A stretch of 64,000 nt of DNA from Balaenoptera acutorostrata (GCF_949987535.1 NC_080067.1:82051985-82115984); one strand, 5' to 3'; shown: positions 37,799 through 49,872, numbered from the stretch's first letter. Notes: a model not told the origin generated them from the sequence alone. Made by a program: numbers and translations.

Positions 37799-38127
37799 TA
37801 AGAAACTGTAGTGTTGTACTGTAATTTTATTTGCCCTTCTTTTTTCTTGATTTTACTTCCCATTTCTGCTTAGTTTCCTCAAGACCTAACCAAATTTCAC
37901 CATCTCTGTCCCAAATCTGAGAGCCATAGTCTCATTCTTAGAGAGTGAAAGCCTGGAGTTCCCTTACCCAGCTAAGTGGAGGGACTAGTTTCTGGTGCCT
38001 TCGCCAAAATCTAGTGTCTGTGGAGCTGAGGCTCACTTGCATGTAAGAGGAAGCTTGAGGGGCCCACCTTGAAGGCAGAGGCAGATTTGAAACCACGGCA
38101 TTAAAGAAGGTAAAGCATCATTTGTTT

Positions 38128-38150
38128 GGGGGGCGGGTTGGAGGGAGGGG
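38128..38150 (+). other. Canonical G-quadruplex motif
   Basis: Four G runs of six, three, three and four bases, separated by loops of 1, 5 and 1 bases, satisfy the usual G3+N1-7 pattern on the sense strand of the intron. Whether it folds in the transcript or DNA is not known. Confidence 0.75.
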
Positions 38151-38369
38151 CTCCATCCTTGGCAGGTGCTTCTTGTTGCCTGGCCACGCCACCAGGTAGA
38201 TCATTTATGATTCCAGGTAGATCGTTATCGTTTCCACCCAAGGAAATACTGCACAAACATCTCTCTTCTTCGGTTTTCTCAAGAAATGTCACCTTCCTTG
38301 GACACTTTTGTTATTTTCTAGGTAAGTCAAACTCAGTATTCTAGAACATGGAGGCTTAACAGCCATAAT

Positions 38370-38532
38370 TTTCATGAGGGGTTGGTGAGTGTGCACTTCG
38401 ACACTTACCCTGTGGCTTAGGACAAAGCACTTCAACTTTCTGAGCCTTGTTTTTCTCATCTGTGACATGGTAATACTGATATCTGTCCTGCTCATTTCAC
38501 AGAGTTTTTGTGGAGATTAACTGAGAGGAATA
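38370..38532 (+). repeat. MIR SINE
   Basis: CCTGTGGCTTAGGACAAAGC, TTCAACTTTCTGAGCCTTGT, TTTCTCATCTGTGACATGGT and TTTTTGTGGAGATTAACTGA track the MIR consensus from core to 3' region. Confidence 0.85.
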
Positions 38533-38737
38533 CATGAAAACAAGGCAGCACTGTTTAGAAATCAAGGTCTCTAGCATGCAGTTTTTTGCTGAGCAGCTTC
38601 TGAAACCCCTTATAAAGCAGTTTCACTTCAGAAGGAATGCTACTTCCTTCATAGATGCCACACAGTTTTTTTTTTTCTTCCTCTTTTCCTCTCCTTTTTC
38701 ACTCTTGTGGAAGCTAGAGGACTAAGTACAGTGGTAT

Positions 38738-38790
38738 CCTCGATACTCCACGATCCTTTTCCTGGAGGATACTCCGTGATCCTTTTCCTG
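38738..38790. repeat. Imperfect tandem duplication of about 25 bp
   Basis: GATACTCCACGATCCTTTTC and GATACTCCGTGATCCTTTTC stand head to tail, with CTGGAG between them and CCTG after each. The copies differ by two adjacent bases. Confidence 0.8.
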
Positions 38791-39406
38791 TTGTGTTGCA
38801 CTATAGGTTTTCCTTCTCTGCTGGGTCCTCCAGCTGGGTTCGCGGTGCGCGCATGCTCTTGCTGCCTCTTGAGGTTGCTTCTCTTGTTGGCATGTTTCCT
38901 GTGGCTGCACGTGCTCCTTGTTGTCCCTAATGGCCATCCATGAACATGGGCTTTCGGTTAGGCAGGAAGGGCACCTTCTTATCCCCATCATTCAGATGAG
39001 GAGCTGAGAGGCTGCATCTGGGGCACGTTGTTCCCTCCTTGGGTACTGTGCTTGGACCAGCAGCCACGCCACTGTCTTCTAGCCCAGGCCATTTCCACAG
39101 TGACGTTCCGTCTCAGTTAACAAAGGACATTGGGGTACATTCAGTATCTTTTGGCCCCTTGAGTGCTAAATGTCTAAAGTTCTCCACCCTACTCCATCTA
39201 TTCCCTTACTTTCTATTTTAAATATTTCTGTAGGTGGATTTGCATCACCTTCACTTTTAAAATTAGCACCTCTCCTAAAGGTAGAAAACCTCATTATTTG
39301 ATCGTTAATCAGACACTGTGAGACTTTAGACAACTCCAAGACAGATGTAGCAGTACTTTAATGCCACTTCCACATCTGTTAATAATGGACACTTAAAGAT
39401 AGTGTT

Positions 39407-39678
39407 GGGCTTCCCTGGTGGCGCAGTGGTTGAGAGTCTGCCTGCTAATGCAGGGGACACGGGTTCGAGCCCTGGTCTGGGAGGATCCCACGTGCCGCGG
39501 AGCGGCTGGGCCCGTGAGCCACAATTGCTGAGCCTGCGCGTCTGGAGCCTGTGCTCCGCAACAAGAGAGGCCGCGATAGTGAGAGGCCCGCGCGCCGTGA
39601 TGAAGAGTGGCCCCCGCTTGCCACAGCTGGAGAAAGCCCTCGCACAGAAACAAAGACCCAACACAGCCAAAAATAAAT

Positions 39679-39711
<33 letters not shown>
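39407..39711 (+). repeat. Young CHR-type SINE with 12-bp TSD
   Basis: Head GGGCTTCCCTGGTGGCGCAG, B-box GGTTCGAGCCCTGG, body including GGCCGCGATAGTGAGAGG and GAGAAAGCCCTCGCACAGAA, tail AAATAAATAAAATAAATAAA and a long pure poly(A). AAAGATAGTGTT flanks it exactly at 39395-39406 and 39712-39723. The long pure A tail and perfect duplication point to a recent insertion. On the antisense strand several frames are open purely because of the SINE sequence. Confidence 0.96.
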
Positions 39712-41388
39712 AAAGATAGTGTTACTTTTCTCAAGGCTGGATGGTTTACTTTGACATTGAATATATTTAGCGTAGGTGATTTTGGCAAAATCAGGTTGTC
39801 TGTTTTTCTCTCAGTGTTTTTCTGTCCCTTTCCAACATTTTCTTGAACCGTGTATAAAAATTTTATTGCAAAATATTGCAAAATATTTAGATCCTTTTGG
39901 GTTCAGTGTAGGTTCACTTCTGATGTTCCATGTTGCATCTTTCTCCCATTGTCTTAGTTCTTTTGTAGTCCTTGGAAAACTCCAGGGGCACTCCTTTGTT
40001 CAAAATGTATTATACTCTGTTCTTTGATAATTAAGTCAGTTGTGTTTAAAATAAAATAAAACATCTTAAACCATGCAAGTGAGTGTTACCACTACATCCT
40101 ACAAGAATATAGCCCCCTTTGTCAGTTAATAGTTGAATAGGTTCCAGGCCCAACAAAATCAGGAAATCAGTTTCATTTGTGTTTAATGTTAATCTTTTTC
40201 TCCTCTCAGCTCTCCTCCACTGCACCCTCCTCCATTGGTGACCCTGCCCCACAAACACCCTCACACTTGAAGTTTCTCGGGACCTTTTCTTTTGCTTTCT
40301 TACCCCAAGGGCTAAATCTGACATCATCCATCCCCATTCCTCAATTCTGGCACGAGAGGGAGTAGTTAAACCAGACAAACTCCCTGGAAGATTGCACGGT
40401 TATCTTCATTTGGGGGAATGTCATTCAGGACAGGAAGGGCCAGGGCCTGACCAGTCAGCTCCAAAGGGAAGTGCCCCACTCTGTGAGGTTCCTCTGGGAC
40501 TCAAAGCCAGACCTGCCCCAGCCTGCCCAGTCCAGACTGCCCTGCAGGTGGCCAGGCATTTCAGGCCTGAGCACTATTGGCTTCTTCCTTTCCCTCTGCC
40601 CCAGAACTTCCAGATCTTGGGTTTCCCAGTGCATTTACAGTTCAGTTAGTCTTTTAAAATATTATGCTAAAACCCTTCTCCCCCATTTAATTGATGTTCT
40701 GGATGTGTCAGTGGTGTCTGCTACTTTCCTCCTAATTTTTTTTCCTTCTATTTCTGATAATGAAATTTCTGACACAGAGGCTCATTGTTGGAATGCATCC
40801 TCTTCAAGCATAAGACATTTTCATACTATTGGGTAGTATCTTAATATATGTAATTGCTGCTACTTAGAAATAGTAGGAAGCCTGTTTAGAGCCAAATCTG
40901 GATACTTGGAGTCCTGAGATTAACAAAGGTGTTTGACTTTTGGCACTAGGAAACTGTCATGGAATAGGAATGAGAATGATGAAAGAAAAAAAAAAAGGTT
41001 ACCTTGCGTGCAAAATAGTAGTTTCCCAAAGAAGCACCTGAGATGAGATTTACAGACCTGGAGCCTAAGTGGTTTCAGCTTTGGTTATATGTCATCAGCT
41101 TGAGTTGAAGAATAAATAATGCAGGGAAGTAAGCCTGTGTCATAGAAGTGTGCTGTCAAGTTGTACTGTCAGTGGAGAGTTACCAATAAGTGAATTTGAC
41201 ACTCAAACCAGTCTTCATCCATGGTTTGAAAGTGAAGTGAATTCAGATGTTTATTTCAAGCCAAAAAGGGTAACTTTTTGGTCCCATATAGTGATAGAAA
41301 CATGTTGGTTACCAACATTTTTCTTTTGGATATTTCCTCTATCCCAGGACTGTACAAAGGAACTTTTGGTAATGGCAGAAATGTTCTG

Positions 41389-41540
41389 TCTGTGCTGTTC
41401 AATATAGTAGCTACTAGTTATATGTGAACACATATTGAACCCTTGAAATGAAGTTAGAGTGAATGGGGAACTGAATTTTAATGTAATTTAATTTTAAATA
41501 GCCACATGTGACTGGAGTTTACTGTATCGGACAGTGTAGC
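41389..41540. mobile_element. Non-autonomous hAT (Charlie-like) DNA transposon relic
   Basis: Begins CTGTGCTGTTCAATATAGTA and ends TATCGGACAGTG, imperfect inverted ends of a familiar mammalian hAT element. GTAGCTACTAGTTATATGTG and AATAGCCACATGTGACTGGA are its internal arms. Confidence 0.65.
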
Positions 41541-44204
41541 TGTAGTTGTTCAGTGTAATATTATTTACCATTCTCTTTATTTCAGTCAATTAGGTTCCAT
41601 GTATTTTATCTCATATGTGCATGACTGTGTGATTTAAAAAAGAAAAAAAAAAAGTAGCCAAAGGAAATTTATATGGTATACTTGGTATGCTGTGTTCTTT
41701 AAATCTGGGGATTTTTTGTTTAGTACTCTAGATTAAATTGTCATTAAAATCCTGATTGCAGGTGTGGGAAACAGTGTGGATGGTATTCTCATCTTTCGCA
41801 GAGGTAGCAGTTGATTAACTGGTGAGGCAGGAGGCCATATAGACCCTACCTTTCAGAGACCTGCAGTTTGGCCTTTGCAGTGGATTCACCATGATAACGT
41901 GTCCCACGTTTGTCTTTGTTGAAAACCATTTCCCAGGCCTTTTCTCTCCTATTTGAGTTCAAAGATACCATAGAAATGTAGTCAACATTATTATCCCAAT
42001 GATCTCAGAGATTCTCATTTCACACTGTAAAGGTGAGCTGGTGGCATACATCGTGAGCATTGCTAAAGTATGTCAGCAAAGTCAAGGAAAGTTAAAAATT
42101 ATTAGCTATAAACTGCTTTTACACAGGTGTGCTCCACGGTACAATGGGTGGCATTTTTAAAGCATTGATAAATATTCATTGGAAAACTTTTTTAATATGT
42201 AGGAGGAGGAAATGTCTCTTAAATTATCTGCTCCTTTGCCAAATCGGTCCTTTGTATGCTGTAGCTTTTTCAGTATAACTGTATTTTCAGCATAAATATG
42301 GAGAATCAGATAACTTAATTAAAAATACACAAATTGACAAGAATACCAGTACGTTCAGTCTCCTGACAGTTGACCTGCACGGTGAATGCAGCAGGTAACT
42401 GGTCTCAGTGGGAATCTTGAAGATGACAGGGGAACCTGAAGAAATCATCCCTATCCCCCTGCTCCTGTGAAATATATATGAAATGTATTTCTATTGCTTC
42501 TGGAAAGAGGGTTCAATAACGTTTTTTACCTACCCGTATCAAGAAGCCCTATATAGTCAAGAAGCTCTCATTTAAAAGCTGTGATACATCATGGATAAAA
42601 TAAAGCATATTACTAAGTCGTTTGCATTTTCCAGAGAGAGGACCCTTTTCAAGTCTGAAGTGACCCTGGTGCGCTTTGGGAATTTGTAAGACGTGACTTG
42701 ATACACATGTGTGGTTGTGTGTGGAAGCATGCTGAGGGTATGCTTGCATTTGGAAGGGAGGGAGGAGACTAATTATTAGGCTTGACGCATTAAAGACTTT
42801 TAACTTGTCTTTTCTTTAAATTGCTGCCATAATCGTTTGTATTGCATCTTCTCCCCTTTACTATATTTTGCCCTGGCAAAAAAATTACCAGGATAACCAA
42901 AAACTCGATAATCATGCATCTCTTTTGCCTTCTGCATTGGTGCTGTCTTTTTAGATCAAGTTTAGGGAATCTTTTATTGAGGTTACTGCTTCAAAGAAGT
43001 GTATGTTGAGAGCTTCAAGTGTAAAAACTAATCAGATTAACCAAGTTTTTATATACTACTTAATAGTTTTTAAAACTTTAGAGTTTTTCAAATAGTCACG
43101 TTACATTTGTGTAGCACTTTGCCATCTGTAGCAGAGCTTATCAGTTGGCACCAGATGTCTGTCCCACAGGTGGGTGTTAAAAGAAAGTTCAAGGAGAATA
43201 TGATGACTAGAGGGTGTACGTCATCTCAGAAGAAAGGCCGTGCTCACCTCAGCTAGTGATTGGCAAATCGATCGAGTGTTATGCAGCCGCTCCTTTAAGA
43301 AAAAAGCAGAAATACAGATTTTTTTTTAATGTGAAATCTCTAACTTAAAAAACTGGCTCAACTATTTTTTAAAGCACTGTACAAACTCAGAATATCTGTG
43401 GACCAGGATCATGGGACATTGTTTTAATATTTATGCTCCAGGAGATGGTATTCATAGCCTTTGGGGTTTTTTTTGTTTGTTTGTTTTCATTGGGGCCTTT
43501 GTTTTTATTTTCTGTCTTACTGACATTTTTGCAATTCTTAAACCATCATAGAACAAAAGAACCTTGACATTTCACAGTGTATATTGCCAATTTCATGTTC
43601 TTTTGACCGTGTCAGTTACATTTCTGACAGTGATCAATCCTGTCCCCTCTAGAGTGTTGGGTAGGCACACTAGGATGATACATTCAGAGGTCTGGGAGAG
43701 ACGGTGGGGTGAGTATGCCCCAGCTCTCCCTACGGGGCCACAGTAACCTACTGCTGGGAACATTGTTCTCGGGCTGTCTTGCTGTAGTTAAAGGACTATT
43801 GCTTCATAGAATACTTAGACTGTATTGGGTATATATGATCAAGGTGGGACTAATTATGACCCCATTAGCGTGCTTGAGTTTGGTTGAAGGAAATAGTTGC
43901 ATGAAAACTTTTCAGTTAATAGTGTGCTCTTTGGAGGTGAGAAAATCAAACAGAACTCAGGAAGAACATTGGGAAAGGCTAGCAGCTGGTGAGATCCTTA
44001 GACATCCCAGAGTTGGTACAGACTAATGCCTTTAACACTTAACAACAGAAAGCAAAACAACAACAAACAAAATATTATCTCGGTAATTAATTAAGCCTAA
44101 GAGGCAGCCATCAACCTGAACTGGGTCCCAGCAGTGGCTAGCGTAGATAGTAGAAACTTAATACAGATTTGCTGAATTGAATTTTTCTTTCATGGAATAA
44201 TAGT

Positions 44205-44375
44205 AATAACTGCTGTGTATTAAATGGCTGGCATTTTACTAAGCATTTGATAGGTTTTTCTGACCTCACGTCAACTGTGCAAAGGCAAATATTACCTCAG
44301 TTTCCATATGAGGAAGCTGAGGCTGGGAGAGATAAGGATATGTAGCCTGGAAGCCTGGAGGTCTGTTTAATTCAA
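44205..44375 (-). repeat. MIR, minus orientation
   Basis: GCATTTTACTAAGCATTTGA, GTCAACTGTGCAAAGGCAAA, CCTCAGTTTCCATATGAGGA and AGCTGAGGCTGGGAGAGATA follow antisense MIR order. Confidence 0.75.
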
Positions 44376-45489
44376 GAGTTGCAATGATTGGAGAAGAGGC
44401 TAGTTGTAGGAACCTGCCACTCTTCCTTCATGTTTCCCAGGAAATGGGCTGAGCAGATAGTAGCATTAAAGTTGGACTAATGGGAACATATTAGCATTCA
44501 GACCTGCATGTCTGTCATAAATATAGAATTGATCATACGTTGCTTGTTTACCGCATGCTTATACATTGTTCTCATTGCATGTTCAGAAAAGTTAATTTCA
44601 TGACCAAGACTTGTTTTCGTAGGCCAAAACGTTTAACTAGGCCATCATCCATATCAAAAATTAGTCCTTAGTTATTGTGTTGTAATGGAAATAATTTTTT
44701 AACCAGTTCCCTTTGTCATTGTAGGTTAAGGAAAATCTATGTAGATGTACATTTTTTTCTCCTTTAAAGGGGAAGAATATTAATATATAGCTCGCATTTT
44801 CCATAGAAAAGGAATATTATTTTCTGGTTTGTTTACCAGGTACCCTATCATGGATTTTTAATAAACACTAAATCATGAAGGACACTTTACACACGAAATT
44901 GCCATGTGAAAAGACTAATGCTAATCCAGACATCATTTTTTTTTAAACCACTACATGTCAATATGTATTACATTTCAATTTCTTATCAAGGATGACATTC
45001 CTTTTAAGCAGATAACTAAGTGAGTTACATTTTTATTCAAAAAAGCTTCAGAAAGTTATGGAAAGGACCAGGATTGTCATCAGAATTGTCCGGTGCCCCA
45101 GCCCAAACCTTCTGCTGACGTCACCATCCAGGCAGCAGCCCTGTGGCCTCACCCTCCCTGGGGAGCTGCCCTCCTCACCCAAGGCTGTTCCAACCAAGGC
45201 AGAGAACTTGCAGGCCAGGCTGCAGATGGGTCAGAATACTCATTCAGTACCTTCTCTGCTCTGGTATTGTGCTAAGCACTAGGATGCATGGGAAGGAGAA
45301 ATCACAGGTGCTGCCCTTACAGGGCTTGCGCAGGAGCAGAACTGAGCAGTACGGTAGAGTGGGTAGAGCGGGATAACCGACAAGGCAGGAAAGACAGGGC
45401 GCTGGCACCACGTCACGCTTCAGCTGCCCAGCTGTTTCAGCTCCTAAGGAGCTGTTCTAGTCTCCCAGGCCCTGTTGTTCCTCCTCATG

Positions 45490-45578
45490 GGGTGGTCTTG
45501 GGGATGCAATATGTTAATACATAGAAAGCATTTAGAACAGTGTCTGGCACTTAGTAAGTGCTCAATAAATGTTAGCTA
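45490..45578 (+). repeat. MIR 3' fragment
   Basis: TAGAACAGTGTCTGGCACTT, AGTAAGTGCTCAATAAATGT and TAGC match the MIR 3' end closely. The sequence just before it at 45238-45330 carries another old repeat (TATTGTGCTAAGCACTAGGA). Confidence 0.85.
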
Positions 45579-45669
45579 CATATTAGCTATAATGTAACCT
45601 AATCTCTTCCGAAAATTTTAGTGACAAATTTCTACACAACTGCGTTGAATTCTTTTCTATGTCCTGAAG

Positions 45670-45711
45670 CAGAGATATAATTGACTTTTAAAACAGAGAT
45701 ATAATTGACTT
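45670..45711. repeat. 18-bp direct repeat
   Basis: CAGAGATATAATTGACTT occurs exactly at 45670-45687 and 45694-45711, separated by six bases, consistent with a 24-bp tandem duplication that has partly decayed. Confidence 0.85.
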
Positions 45712-46189
45712 CGCATAGGAATGAATTCTTTTATACTTATTAAAATGGTTTCACAGTTAGCTGGTGAAAATTTAGACATAATTACTTTTACCATACTTAA
45801 GGAATAATTAGCCCTGCTAAATGGGAGTTATCATTATCTTAATCATCATTATTATCCTAATCTAAAGCATTTATTGAAAGTCTGATTTTGCTTTTTAAGT
45901 AAGCTAACCCCTTTTCAAAGCGAGTTTTTGGACCTGCCCTTGGGGTACTTACAGTGTAAGGCAATAGTAATGCCAATACAAATTTAGGGTCAGCATTAAA
46001 CCTGTTGTTCCTTCTGAAGTGTGCTCTTATTGGTAGTTTTTGTTGTAAGCGTCCTTATATCTTCTTTTGTGGTTATGTAGTCCGCCTCTTCCAGCAGATT
46101 TACAGGCTTCATATCAAAAGCAATTTATAGAAACCAGATGATATTGTTTGCTTCCAATTATGTCCCCAAAGTGGTTGCTTAGTTCTCAG

Positions 46190-47690
46190 GTGATATTTTA
46201 AAATAATTTCTTTAGACGTAATTTCAAATTTACAGAAAATTTGAACTAGAACAGTACGAAGAACTCTCATGTTTCCTTCATTCAGATTCCCCGACTACTG
46301 ACATTTTACTACATTTGTTCCCATTCCTATCACCTCTTCCTCTGTATTTACCTACCCGTTATCATTCGTTTTTTTCTGAACCTTGAGAGCAAGCTGTACG
46401 TGATGTCCTGTCACCCAAGTACATGTTTCAGACACTCTCCCACATCACCTGCATAACAACCCTCCAGTCTGGAAACCAAAACTGATACAATACTATCATC
46501 CCATCCACAGGCCTCATTCAGATTTCACTATCTGTCTAAACAGTGTCCTTTTTTTTCCCTTTCTGGATGGCACATATTTACTAAGTATCTTCTATGCTCC
46601 AGGTATTGTGCTAAGCACCAGGATACACAGGGAAAGGAGAAACATGGTTGTTGCCATATTTACAATGAGTTGTCAGGTCTCTTTAGACCCATCAGTCTAA
46701 GACTAAGAAGTCCTGATCTGTCTCTCATGTCCCTAACAGTTTTAAAGAGTATAGGCCTTAATTTCCCTAGGGTGACCCTCAGCCTAGATCCACCCAGTGT
46801 TCCCTCATAACCAGTTCAAGCCATGCATTCTTGGCAGAAATACCAGAGAAATGGTGCCGTGCTCTTCTCAGGGCATCACATGAGGTGGCAGCACCATGAC
46901 TATACCCATCCCACCCCTGGTGATGTTGACCTCAATCACCTGCTTCTGTTGGTGCCTGCCAGCTTTCTCCACCTTCAAGTCACCATTTTCCCCGTTTTAT
47001 TGATCAGTATTTTTCGGGAATGATTCCTGGTCTCTATCAGCCACCTCTGTGATGGTTACCAAATGGGATTCTCTACTTCTGTCATTCTTTTCCATGTATT
47101 AGTTGGCATCCTACTGTAAGGAATAGCTTTCCCTTTCTCTCATTTATTCATTTATTTATTTTATTTATATCAGTTTGGACTTGTGAATTCCTATATAATC
47201 CAGTGGATTGTAATCTGTTATTTACTTTGATGCTAAAATTGTCTGTGATTTGGTCAGCGGGAACCCTTTCTTCTTGTCCTTTTGACTTGTCTTCATCATT
47301 GTTTGAGCATTTCCTTACTTTCTGACAAAAAGATTTCCAGAATCATCTTGTACTTCCCCTGCCCCAGCCCTGGAATCAGCCATTATGCCAACGAATCTGG
47401 TTCCTTTTAGTGGAGGATGGGATATTTAGGAACCAAGATCTGGTAGTTGAGGTGCTCCTCGCTACTGGGATGTTATTGCTTCTTGGTCCTCTCAGTAGAG
47501 AAAGCTACTATATACCTATATGTATCAATACATTTACATGCGTATATACTCATACACATGTATATCTAAAAGCATTTACATCGCTGTATGTGTGTGTGTG
47601 TATACACACACACACACACACACATAAAATCATGAGCTCATATCGATTCCTCAATTCAACATCTTGGTGTTCTTTCTAGCGTTCTCCCTT
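46190..47690. mobile_element. Old LINE-1 (L1M-like) 3' UTR
   Basis: Long non-coding blocks typical of old L1 3' UTRs: TTACAGAAAATTTGAACTAG, CTGAACCTTGAGAGCAAGCT, GATACAATACTATCATCCCA, TTAGTTGGCATCCTACTGTA, CCCCAGCCCTGGAATCAGCC and ATAAAATCATGAGCTCATAT. It is interrupted by an unrelated old repeat at 46562-46650. Orientation is probably minus but is not proven, because no ORF2 end is attached. Confidence 0.65.
47589..47624. repeat. (TG)n-TATA-(CA)n dinucleotide palindrome
   Basis: Six TG units, TATA, then at least six CA units make a perfect 28-bp palindrome at 47589-47616; the CA run continues to about 47624. Alternating purine-pyrimidine with dyad symmetry could form Z-DNA or a cruciform. 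Confidence 0.92.
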
Positions 47691-47939
47691 CCATGTTTGT
47701 AAATACCTGTTCCAACAGCGAGAAGTCCATTTTTTAATACATTGATTTATTTGCTCAGTTTACTCATTTACAACATGTAACTGATTTTCCAACCACACTA
47801 GCCATCTCTTAGACCTACCATCTCTATGTCTCTCCCTCACCTCCCCATCCTCAATTGCAAGAGAGATGTTCTCCCCACAGCAACAGGGGAGTGTGTGTGT
47901 ATGTCTAAAGCCCAAGAAGACAAGTCAGAACTGTTCAGA

Positions 47940-48085
47940 GTTTTGGGACAAGACCTAGATTCAACTTCTGTAAACCTCACTTTCCTCATCTGTAAAATGG
48001 GGATTCGAAGAGGTAATACATGTTAAAAAGTGCTTGGCAGATAGTATGAGTTCAGTAGCTATTAGGTATAATTATTTTTACTGCT
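47940..48085 (+). repeat. MIR SINE fragment
   Basis: CCTCACTTTCCTCATCTGTA, AAATGGGGATTCGAAGAGGT and AAAAAGTGCTTGGCAGATAG are clear MIR core-to-3' blocks. Confidence 0.85.
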
Positions 48086-48109
48086 ATTGTGATCATAATT
48101 ATTAAAAAG

Positions 48110-49050
48110 AGGTTATTCCCTCCCCCAAATTAAAAATGGGCAAAAGACATTTCTCAAAAGAAGATACACATATGACCAACAAGCACATGAAAAAATGCTC
48201 GACATCTCTAGTCATTAGGGAAATGCATATCAAAACCACGACGAGATGCCACTTCATACTCATTAGGATGCTACTGTCAGGAAGAAAAAAGGAAAATAAC
48301 AAGTGTTGGTGAAGATGTGAAGAAATTGGAACCTTTTTGCATAGTTGGTAGGAATGTAAAATGGTACAGCCAATGTGGAAAACAGTTTGGTAGTTCCTCA
48401 AAAAGCTAAACATTGAATTACCGTATGACCTAACAATTCCACTCCTAGGTATACCCAAAAGAATTGAAAACAGGTACTCAAATAGATATTTGTACACCCA
48501 TGTTCACAGCAGCATTATTCCAATAGCCAGAAGGTGGAAGCAATGCAAATGTTCCTCAGTAGTTGAATCAGTAAACAGAATGTGGTATTTACGTACAATA
48601 TAATATTCAACCTTTAAAAGGAGGGAAATTCTGATAAGTGCTACAACATGAATAAACCTTGAAAACGTTATGCTAAATGAAAGAAGCCAGACACAGAAGG
48701 AAACATATTGCATGATTCCATTTAATTGAGGTACCTAGAATGAGCAAGTTCTTTTTCTTTTTTTTTTAATTGAAGTATAGCTGATTTACAGTGTTGTGAA
48801 ATGAACAAATTCTTAAAGACTAAAAGTAGAGTAGTGGTTACCAAGGGCTAGAGGGAGGGAGAAATGGAGAGAGATTATTTAATGGGTACAGAGTTTGTTT
48901 GGGATGATGAAAAAGTTTGGAAATGGATAGTGATGATAGTTGCACAGCATGGTGAATGTACTTAATGCCACTGAAATATACACTTAAAAATGATTAAAAT
49001 GGTAAATTTTAAGTTATGTATATTTTATCACAAACATAAGGAGATTACTA
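48110..49050 (+). mobile_element. LINE-1 ORF2 end and 3' UTR, plus orientation
   Basis: Sense L1 blocks: AATGGGCAAAAGACATTTCT, ACCAACAAGCACATGAAAAA, AATGCATATCAAAACCACGA, CACTCCTAGGTATACCCAAA, ATTCCAATAGCCAGAAGGTG, then 3' UTR (AGTAGTGGTTACCAAGGGCT, TTAAAATGGTAAATTTTAAG). It is 5'-truncated and degenerate. A 47-bp later L1 stub interrupts it at 48754-48800. The antisense frame open at 48102-48497 is not a gene. Confidence 0.9.
48754..48800 (-). mobile_element. 47-bp 5'-truncated LINE-1 stub with TSD
   Basis: The insert is a T-rich run followed by AATTGAAGTATAGCTGATTT and ACAGTGTTGTGAA: the antisense 3' end of an L1 related to the one at 2824. ATGAGCAAGTTCTT (48740-48753) and ATGAACAAATTCTT (48801-48814) are the duplication. 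Confidence 0.88.
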
Positions 49051-49171
49051 AGATTTTAAGATGACATAACATGAAAAACTTGCCTATATGTATTCTTTTA
49101 AGACTACTTCCTTTTTCCATAGCGTCCATTGGTTATAGATATATTGCCTCCCCCACCCCCCAGCAAAACAC

Positions 49172-49173
<2 letters not shown>

Positions 49174-49207
<34 letters not shown>
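49174..49207. repeat. (CA)n microsatellite
   Basis: Uninterrupted run of about 17 CA units, preceded by a C-rich stretch. Likely length-polymorphic. Confidence 0.95.
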
Positions 49208-49211
<4 letters not shown>

Positions 49212-49290
49212 CTGCCAAAGGAAGGCTGAAGAATGATATTTGTGAAGGTTAACAGACAGGGAAAGTTGGGGGGGTCAAATGGATCTAAAA

Positions 49291-49458
49291 CAGGGCTGAC
49301 TCGTGGGCTACATGTAGCCTGCAATTTGTGATGGTTTTTACATTTTTTAAAGGGTGTAAAAAAACAACAAAAAAGAATACCTGACTAAGGCCACATACGG
49401 CACAAAGCCTAAAATATTTGCTATTTAGCCCTTTTCAGGAAAAGTTTGCCAACACCTG
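49291..49458. mobile_element. hAT-type DNA transposon relic
   Basis: Starts CAGGGCTGACTCGTGGGCTA and ends AAAAGTTTGCCAACACCTG, whose complement (CAGGTGTTGGC) mirrors the start. Internal words GATGGTTTTTACATTTTTTA and AAGCCTAAAATATTTGCTAT belong to a well-known mammalian hAT element. Confidence 0.65.
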
Positions 49459-49467
49459 GTCTGAAAT

Positions 49468-49872
49468 GACGCTGTGGACTGAATTGTGTCCCCCAAAATT
49501 CATATGTGGAAACCCTAAGCCCCCCAGTGTTATGGTATTTGGAGGTGGGACGTTTGGTAGGTGGTTAGGTTTAGATGAGGTCGTGAGGGTGGGATCTTCA
49601 CGATGAGATTCATGCCTATAAGGCACTAATATCCTTGCACATGATGCCTTTTACATATTTTTAGAGAGAACTTCCTCTCTCTCTCTCTCACGTTCCATGT
49701 GAGAATGTGGTGATAAAGCAGCCAGCTGCAAGTCGGGAAGAGGGTCCTCACAAGGAAGCAAACATGCTGCCACCCTGAGCTCGGACCTCTGAAACTGCGA
49801 GAACGTACACTTCTGCTCTTGGAGCCACCTAGACTATGGTGTTTTATCATGGCAGCCAGAGGAGGCCGAGGT
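49468..49872 (+). mobile_element. Solitary ERVL-MaLR-like LTR (MLT1-type)
   Basis: TGTGGACTGAATTGTGTCCC, CCCAGTGTTATGGTATTTGG, AGATGAGGTCGTGAGGGTGG, AGCAGCCAGCTGCAAGTCGG and TGGTGTTTTATCATGGCAGC follow the order of a MaLR-type LTR in sense orientation. No internal retroviral genes are attached, so it is a solo LTR and inert. Confidence 0.65.

Noticed and set aside
39393..39881. 162-codon and other minus-strand frames around 39.3-39.9 kb
   Set aside because: They are antisense readings of the young SINE; the same peptides appear at the SINE at 20.2-20.5 kb.
48102..48497. 131-codon minus-strand frame
   Set aside because: It is the antisense of a plus-strand L1 ORF2 remnant.
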